Assembly: GCA_030620065.1 (NCBI GenBank)
Contig: JAUXFJ010000039.1
Coordinates: 1 to 9,846, forward strand
Direction: 5' to 3'
Length of the DNA stretch: 9,846 nt
DNA from: Anaerolineaceae bacterium
GTDB taxonomy: Bacteria; Chloroflexota; Anaerolineae; Anaerolineales; Anaerolineaceae
In this document: in pieces, positions 6,975 to 9,846 of the stretch
Layout of the letters: every line of letters starts with the position of its first letter
How positions within the stretch are numbered: the first letter of the stretch is position 1
Translations under genes and position numbers: made by a program
The notes under the pieces: model-generated
What the model saw: the letters and a program-made list of their open reading frames with translations, nothing else
The model's database searches: none
What the model was told of the DNA's origin: nothing

Positions 6975-7685
6975 ATGGCTTCTAAAAAATATGTCCCCCC
7001 CGTAAAACGCAATCTGCCTGCTGAAGGACCTGTCAAGATCCAGAGCATGGCACATCGAAAGCGGACTCCTCTATGGAAGATTTTTCTGTATGTGGTCTTG
7101 TTGGCTGTCATTTTGTTTGTGATCTTCTGGGTCCTGGGCTTGAACCAGGTTGGTCCGTTTATGAAAATTACACCGACGCCAACAAGTATCGTGAGCTTAA
7201 CACCCAGACCGACTATCACACACACACACACACCCACACCGACAATCAGACCAAGCGCAACTCCCACAGCAACGCCAACATTTACGCCGACAGCGACAGA
7301 AAAACCGATGCCCTTTGTTGTAAAGGGCAGTCCCCAGGCCTTAAGCAATGATCTGCTGCATCCGGAATTGGACTGTGAAGCGCTCATCATCGGAGGTGAG
7401 GTGTGGGACCTTCGGGATAAGGGGGTGACTGGGCTGACAGTACACTTGGGCGGGACATTGGGACAGTATGAAGTTGATTTTTATACGCTCACCGGTTCAG
7501 CAGAAATCTATGGGGAATCAGGGTATGAATTCATACTTGAGAATCTGAGGCTGGCAAGTGAAGACACCCTCTGGATACAATTGGAGGATCCCTCAGGTTT
7601 GCTGCTTTCCAGCAGGAACTATCTGAAGACTTCGGCATCCTGTCAGGAAAACTTGATCCTGGTGAATTTTAAACAAGTACGTTAA
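6975..7685 (+). CDS. Membrane-anchored protein with Thr/Pro linker and conserved C-terminal domain
   Basis: A 236-residue protein without an assigned function. A basic cytoplasmic segment (1-33, with AHRKRTPLWK) is followed by one membrane helix (about 34-54), a Thr/Pro-rich linker (about 66-110, with THTHTPTPT), and a probably beta-rich extracytoplasmic domain (about 113-236). That domain contains HPELDCEALIIGGEVWDL, VTGLTVHLGG and a terminal ENLILVNFKQVR. Its two cysteines (134 and 223) bracket the domain and could form a disulfide. I remember a similar C-terminal domain (an L-x-C-x-x-x-x-I-G-G-x-V-x-D-L start, a V-H-L-G-G strand, a C-x-x-N-L-I-L end) as recurrent in Anaerolineae, but cannot confirm this here. 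The ATG is 2 bp after the foldase stop codon with no SD site, so the genes are co-transcribed and probably translationally coupled. An in-frame (CA)8 tract encodes part of the linker. Confidence 0.8.
   Translation: MASKKYVPPVKRNLPAEGPVKIQSMAHRKRTPLWKIFLYVVLLAVILFVIFWVLGLNQVGPFMKITPTPTSIVSLTPRPTITHTHTPTPTIRPSATPTATPTFTPTATEKPMPFVVKGSPQALSNDLLHPELDCEALIIGGEVWDLRDKGVTGLTVHLGGTLGQYEVDFYTLTGSAEIYGESGYEFILENLRLASEDTLWIQLEDPSGLLLSSRNYLKTSASCQENLILVNFKQVR
7217..7232 (+). repeat. (CA)8 dinucleotide tract inside a gene
   Basis: Eight uninterrupted CA units encode alternating Thr-His in the linker of the protein at 6975-7685. A change of one unit would shift the frame before the conserved C-terminal domain. 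Confidence 0.9.
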
Positions 7686-7876
7686 AGACTAATAAAGTTC
7701 AGATACGTGTCTATCCCCAATCCAGTGCTGGAAAGTCAGGGAGGTATTTAAGACTGGGTGAGACATTTGGGTATCAGCAGACAATCTAGCCATACGAGAA
7801 TATATTCGATCTCACAATCCTTAGTGTTTACATCCAGGGTATTAGTGTGTCTTGGACAAAACGCACGTTTTCCTGT

Positions 7877-7912
7877 CGAATCGACATTCGAATCGACATT
7901 CGAATCGACATC
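7877..7912. repeat. 12-bp tandem repeat, three copies
   Basis: The unit CGAATCGACATT occurs at 7877-7888 and 7889-7900, and with one final-base change at 7901-7912 (CGAATCGACATC). Each junction creates the palindrome ATTCGAAT, and GTCGA-A-TCGAC at 7875-7885 is a hyphenated palindrome. Read on the minus strand, the array encodes three MSIR units, each starting with ATG. Confidence 0.92.
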
Positions 7913-7956
7913 TGTATCAACGCCTGTGAAAAATTGCTATGTTTCAAGAAATCAAT

Positions 7957-7987
7957 ATCGAGGCGTCCTTTTCTGGAAAGCCTCGAT
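7957..7987 (-). terminator. Hairpin after the symporter gene (possible terminator)
   Basis: ATCGAGGC (7957-7964) pairs with GCCTCGAT (7980-7987), with a further 3-bp pairing TCC/GGA inside the 15-nt loop. It lies 28 bp beyond the stop codon of the minus-strand symporter. The downstream minus-strand sequence is only moderately T-rich (ATTGATTTCTTG), so termination would be weak. It could also serve the plus strand, where no T-run follows directly. Confidence 0.42.
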
Positions 7988-8014
7988 GTTAGTGATATGA
8001 TTTTTATCTAACCC

Positions 8015-9358
8015 TTAATTGCCTATCTGTGCAGTTAATTCGGCATGTTTCTTCCTTGTGAGTGGATACCAGATTAAAAGCGGTAACGCAGCCAGGAATG
8101 CAATCACTGGTACGATTGCGAAGAAGAACCGAATACCAAATAAGGCACGTGTTGTCTGAACAGCATCCGGAACATAGCCATATAATTTCAGTGCCCACCC
8201 GCTGGCTGCAATACCGATTGCACCTGTCAGCTTACCCAAGAAAGCATTGATTCCGAAGTAAATACCTTCATGCCGCTCACCTGTCTTAGCTTGATCAACC
8301 TCAATCACATCCGGGATCATGCTCCAGGGAAAGACATATTGTGCTGAGAATCCCAATCCAGCCAAGAATGCAACCCCATAGATCTGAGGTGAGGGACCTG
8401 TCGGCAGTAAAAATGTCCAAATGATCGCCACACTTGCGATTGCCAGGCCTAATGCATATGCAGGGCCTTTATTCATGGTCTTCGAGATATGTTGCCACGG
8501 AATAAGGAAAATACCTATTGTTCCCAACAAGATCAGCATGATTAATGGGATTTGATCCGACATGTTCAACTGGTATGTCAGGAAGTAAGGTAACAGGCTT
8601 GTCAAAAGCACAAAACTGATGCTGATGATGGTACTCATGATCATGTAAAGAACAAAAGGCTTGTTCTTAAATACTTGCTTAATCTGTGGCCAGATAGGCA
8701 TTTTTGAGGGGGAGAGCTCGGGTCGCGGTTTTTCTTTCACCCCGAAAGTTGTTACGAGCACAGTGATGATTGCTACAATTCCAAAAACTGCACCCATTCC
8801 ACTATAGGCAGCGGTCTTGGACCATCCCATATTTATGAAAATCCCTGCAATCATGGTTGTAGCAGCTGCGCCTAGGATGTAACCCAACACGGTAAAGATC
8901 ATCCTGATCGTTATCAGTGAGGTTCGTTCGTCATAATCGTAGGTCAATTCAGCAGACAGGGCGTAATATGGCACACTGACTAGGGTTTGCGTGGTATCCA
9001 CCAGCAGGAATGATCCCAATACAGCCAAAAACGCTGCAGCGCCCTCCAAGCCAGGGGGTAATGAGTACAGAAGCCATATAGTCAGGCCGAAAGGAATGGC
9101 TCCAAACAACATATAGGGTTTTCTCCTGCCCCAGCGGCTGCGTGTTCGGTCTGATAAATAACCAAACAGAGGATCATTAATCGCATCCCAGGTCAATTTT
9201 CCTACCAGTAAGGCTGTACCAGCCAACCCAGGGTCGATCCCTGCGATATCCGTGTAATAAAACAGCAAAAAGAATTGAATTGAGGCTGTGAGAAGTGCTA
9301 TGCCCAAGTCGGCGATGCCATAAAGCCACTTCGTTTTAGGAGTTAATCTCTCTTGCAT
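8015..9358 (-). CDS. GPH-family sugar:cation symporter (MelB-like MFS transporter)
   Basis: A 447-residue, roughly 12-helix inner-membrane symporter of the glycoside-pentoside-hexuronide family (MelB, XynP, YicJ type), which imports sugars or glycosides with Na+ or H+. The diagnostic stretch is WDAINDPLFGYLSD followed by RTRSRWGRRKP, spanning residues 57-81. Asp58 and Asp62 match cation-site Asp55 and Asp59 of MelB, whereas the residue matching MelB Asp19 appears to be Ala21, so the coupling ion is uncertain. The length is typical and no break is seen. The start at 9358 has GAGG seven bases upstream and begins MQERLTPKTKWLYG as family members do; an in-frame extension to 9457 (MMLFEVN start) is remnant sequence of the upstream gene. 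The substrate is unknown; the divergent LacI-type regulator and the hydrolase-like remnant in front suggest a plant- or host-glycan sugar. Confidence 0.93.
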   Translation of the reverse strand: MQERLTPKTKWLYGIADLGIALLTASIQFFLLFYYTDIAGIDPGLAGTALLVGKLTWDAINDPLFGYLSDRTRSRWGRRKPYMLFGAIPFGLTIWLLYSLPPGLEGAAAFLAVLGSFLLVDTTQTLVSVPYYALSAELTYDYDERTSLITIRMIFTVLGYILGAAATTMIAGIFINMGWSKTAAYSGMGAVFGIVAIITVLVTTFGVKEKPRPELSPSKMPIWPQIKQVFKNKPFVLYMIMSTIISISFVLLTSLLPYFLTYQLNMSDQIPLIMLILLGTIGIFLIPWQHISKTMNKGPAYALGLAIASVAIIWTFLLPTGPSPQIYGVAFLAGLGFSAQYVFPWSMIPDVIEVDQAKTGERHEGIYFGINAFLGKLTGAIGIAASGWALKLYGYVPDAVQTTRALFGIRFFFAIVPVIAFLAALPLLIWYPLTRKKHAELTAQIGN

Positions 9359-9619
9359 TATTTTTCCTCGCTTTCTTTGGTGATAGGTTCTTTTTTGCCA
9401 GATATAAGAAATCATCTGCTCGAACAATATGAATATGTTCACCTCAAATAGCATCAACGAATCTAACTACATCAAATCATAATACCCATAGTTCAGAAAA
9501 AGTAAGTGAGAGCTCCGGTTTACAATCCCCTGTAAGGAGGCTGCGCATACTTGTTCTCTATAAGGAAGCTTGCTGATATCCAAAATATCAATGTTTTTAT
9601 TAGTGGCCTCTGGTTTCAT
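9336..9619 (-). pseudogene. Decayed gene resembling the GxGYxYxP glycoside-hydrolase-like family
   Basis: An intact 50-codon frame (9619-9467, minus) starts at an ATG six bases after a consensus promoter and ends at TAG. It reads like a real protein N-terminus: ILDISKLPYREQVCAASLQG, then IVNR and LLFLNYGYYD. The 'LQG-I/L-VNR' signature after a D-x-x-x-LP-x-x-EQV segment is what I recall for the N-terminal domain of GxGYxYxP proteins (putative glycoside hydrolases). In another frame, 9476-9336 reads FDVVRFVDAI, a TGA stop, then GEHIHIVRADDFLYLAKKN and a basic tail ending 23 bases inside the symporter gene; this looks like the C-terminus of such an enzyme. The simplest reading is an internal deletion of more than a kilobase with a frameshift at about 9470, followed by decay. 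The family name is recall, not a search. A functional short leader peptide is the alternative. Confidence 0.62.
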
Positions 9620-9625
9620 GGCCAA

Positions 9626-9653
9626 ATTATACTGTTAAGTTAATTCATGTCAA
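9626..9653 (-). promoter_or_regulatory. Consensus promoter of the remnant-symporter unit
   Basis: On the minus strand there is TTGACA (9653-9648), a 16-bp spacer and TATAAT (9631-9626); both hexamers match the consensus completely. The ATG of the decayed gene follows six bases later (9619), another leaderless geometry. With the upstream gene broken, the transcript now carries about 260 nt before the symporter ATG. Confidence 0.85.
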
Positions 9654-9687
9654 GGCAAAGTTAAAAAAGTTAAAAGAAAAGTTAAAA
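9634..9687. repeat. Cluster of five GTTAA repeats
   Basis: GTTAA at 9634 and 9639 (in tandem, inside the spacer of the minus-strand promoter) and GTTAAAA at 9660, 9669 and 9681 (just upstream of its -35). It could bind an activator or act as an AT-rich upstream element; it could also be chance in AT-rich DNA. Confidence 0.45.
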
Positions 9688-9702
9688 GCGCACAAGAATT
9701 CC

Positions 9703-9731
9703 TTGACCCCCAAAACGTTTTGGGTTACAAT
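9703..9731 (+). promoter_or_regulatory. Promoter of the LacI-family regulator
   Basis: TTGACC (9703-9708), a 17-bp spacer and TACAAT (9726-9731). The predicted start is near 9738. The spacer is filled almost entirely by the first palindromic operator. Confidence 0.85.
9709..9724. promoter_or_regulatory. LacI-type operator O1 (in the -35/-10 spacer)
   Basis: CCCAAAACGTTTTGGG is a perfect 16-bp palindrome with a central CG, as is usual for LacI/GalR-family sites. It lies exactly between the -35 and -10 of the divergent regulator gene, so binding would exclude RNA polymerase. Confidence 0.88.
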
Positions 9732-9739
9732 AAATATAT

Positions 9740-9755
9740 TCCAAAACGTTTTGGA
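9740..9755. promoter_or_regulatory. LacI-type operator O2 (just after the start site)
   Basis: TCCAAAACGTTTTGGA is a perfect 16-bp palindrome sharing the 14-bp core CCAAAACGTTTTGG with O1. Its centre is 31 bp from that of O1, about three helical turns, so the same face of the DNA is presented. Confidence 0.88.
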
Positions 9756-9796
9756 TTTCTGGTACACAAGAATCGCTAGTTAAGGAATAACTTTCA

Positions 9797-9846
9797 TTGC
9801 CAGTTACTCTTAAAGATGTCGCCGAAAAAGTGGGGCGTTCAATAAC
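9797..9846 (+). CDS. LacI-family transcriptional regulator, N-terminus (cut by window edge)
   Basis: Only 16 codons are visible, from a TTG start: fMet, PVTLKDVAEKVGRSI. V-T-L-K-D-V-A-x-x-V/A-G-x-S is the canonical first helix and turn of the LacI/GalR DNA-binding domain, which at this place in the protein is nearly unmistakable. AAGGA at 9782-9786, ten bases before the TTG, serves as SD site; no ATG lies nearer in frame. The gene is divergent from the symporter and preceded by two identical palindromic operators over its own promoter, so it probably represses itself and may control the sugar locus. The effector-binding domain, and with it the sugar, lies outside the window. Confidence 0.88.
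   Translation, partial: MPVTLKDVAEKVGRSI

Larger units (their letters stand above)
7686..8014. other. Gene-free interval between convergent genes
   Basis: This 329-bp stretch lies between the 3' ends of the plus-strand foldase operon and the minus-strand symporter. It holds a 12-bp tandem repeat (7877-7912) and a hairpin (7957-7987), described separately. Open frames exist on both strands (80 codons from 7758 plus, 27 codons from 7911 minus) but I see no SD site, recognisable protein or codon signal. No clear terminator follows 7685. Confidence 0.6.

Noticed and set aside
7877..7912. CRISPR array
   Set aside because: The units are 12 bp, directly adjacent and without spacers.
7758..8000. 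80-codon plus-strand frame across the 12-bp repeat
   Set aside because: No SD site and no family resemblance; the repeat-encoded FEST units are a by-product of the DNA repeat.
9359..9457. 33-residue N-terminal extension of the symporter (start at 9457)
   Set aside because: It does not look like a GPH family N-terminus, whereas 9358 has GAGG at correct spacing and begins as the family does; the extension is remnant sequence of the upstream gene.
9513..9539. Hairpin in the symporter leader as a riboswitch or attenuator
   Set aside because: CTCC/GGAG and TTACA/TGTAA can pair, but the segment lies inside the coding part of the gene remnant, the stem is interrupted by three unpaired bases, and no known riboswitch core is visible.

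Overview
The window reads as a chromosomal segment of a mesophilic bacterium, most likely Chloroflexota, class Anaerolineae. This is an inference from gene style: several exported proteins share one cytoplasmic-basic N-terminus, one membrane helix and a Pro/Thr-rich 'PTPT' linker, and the GroEL N-terminus and the C-terminal domain of the protein at 6975-7685 look like Anaerolineae proteins as I remember them. No rRNA, tRNA, insertion sequence or CRISPR array was found.

Layout, left to right. On the minus strand are the first 47 codons of a major-facilitator sugar transporter (1-142) and, upstream of it, trmD (208-951). Divergently, on the plus strand, two tandem paralogous membrane-anchored TPR proteins (1120-2400 and 2406-3725) form an operon. 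Next is groES-groEL (3871-5838), with a sigma-A promoter, a perfect CIRCE operator and a strong intrinsic terminator. A second plus-strand operon follows: a PrsA/SurA-like parvulin lipoprotein (6052-6972) and a membrane-anchored protein with a conserved extracytoplasmic domain (6975-7685). A 329-bp gene-free stretch (7686-8014) carries a 12-bp tandem repeat and a hairpin. The right end is a sugar-utilisation locus: a GPH-family sugar/cation symporter on the minus strand (8015-9358), the wreck of a gene resembling the GxGYxYxP glycoside-hydrolase-like family in front of it (9336-9619, minus), and the start of a divergent LacI-family regulator (9797 onward) whose promoter is covered by two identical palindromic operators.

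The middle of the window is therefore about protein folding and the cell envelope: cytoplasmic chaperonin, extracytoplasmic foldase, TPR scaffolds. Both ends are about carbohydrate uptake.

Two things stand out. (1) At four genes a good -10 hexamer ends exactly 6 or 7 nt before the ATG and there is no usable Shine-Dalgarno (SD) site, so these mRNAs are probably leaderless; groES, groEL and the two transporters have ordinary SD leaders. (2) The hydrolase-like gene in front of the symporter is reduced to its N-terminal 48-50 codons plus a frameshifted C-terminal scrap, yet it keeps a consensus promoter (TTGACA/TATAAT), so the remnant now acts as the leader of the transporter mRNA.
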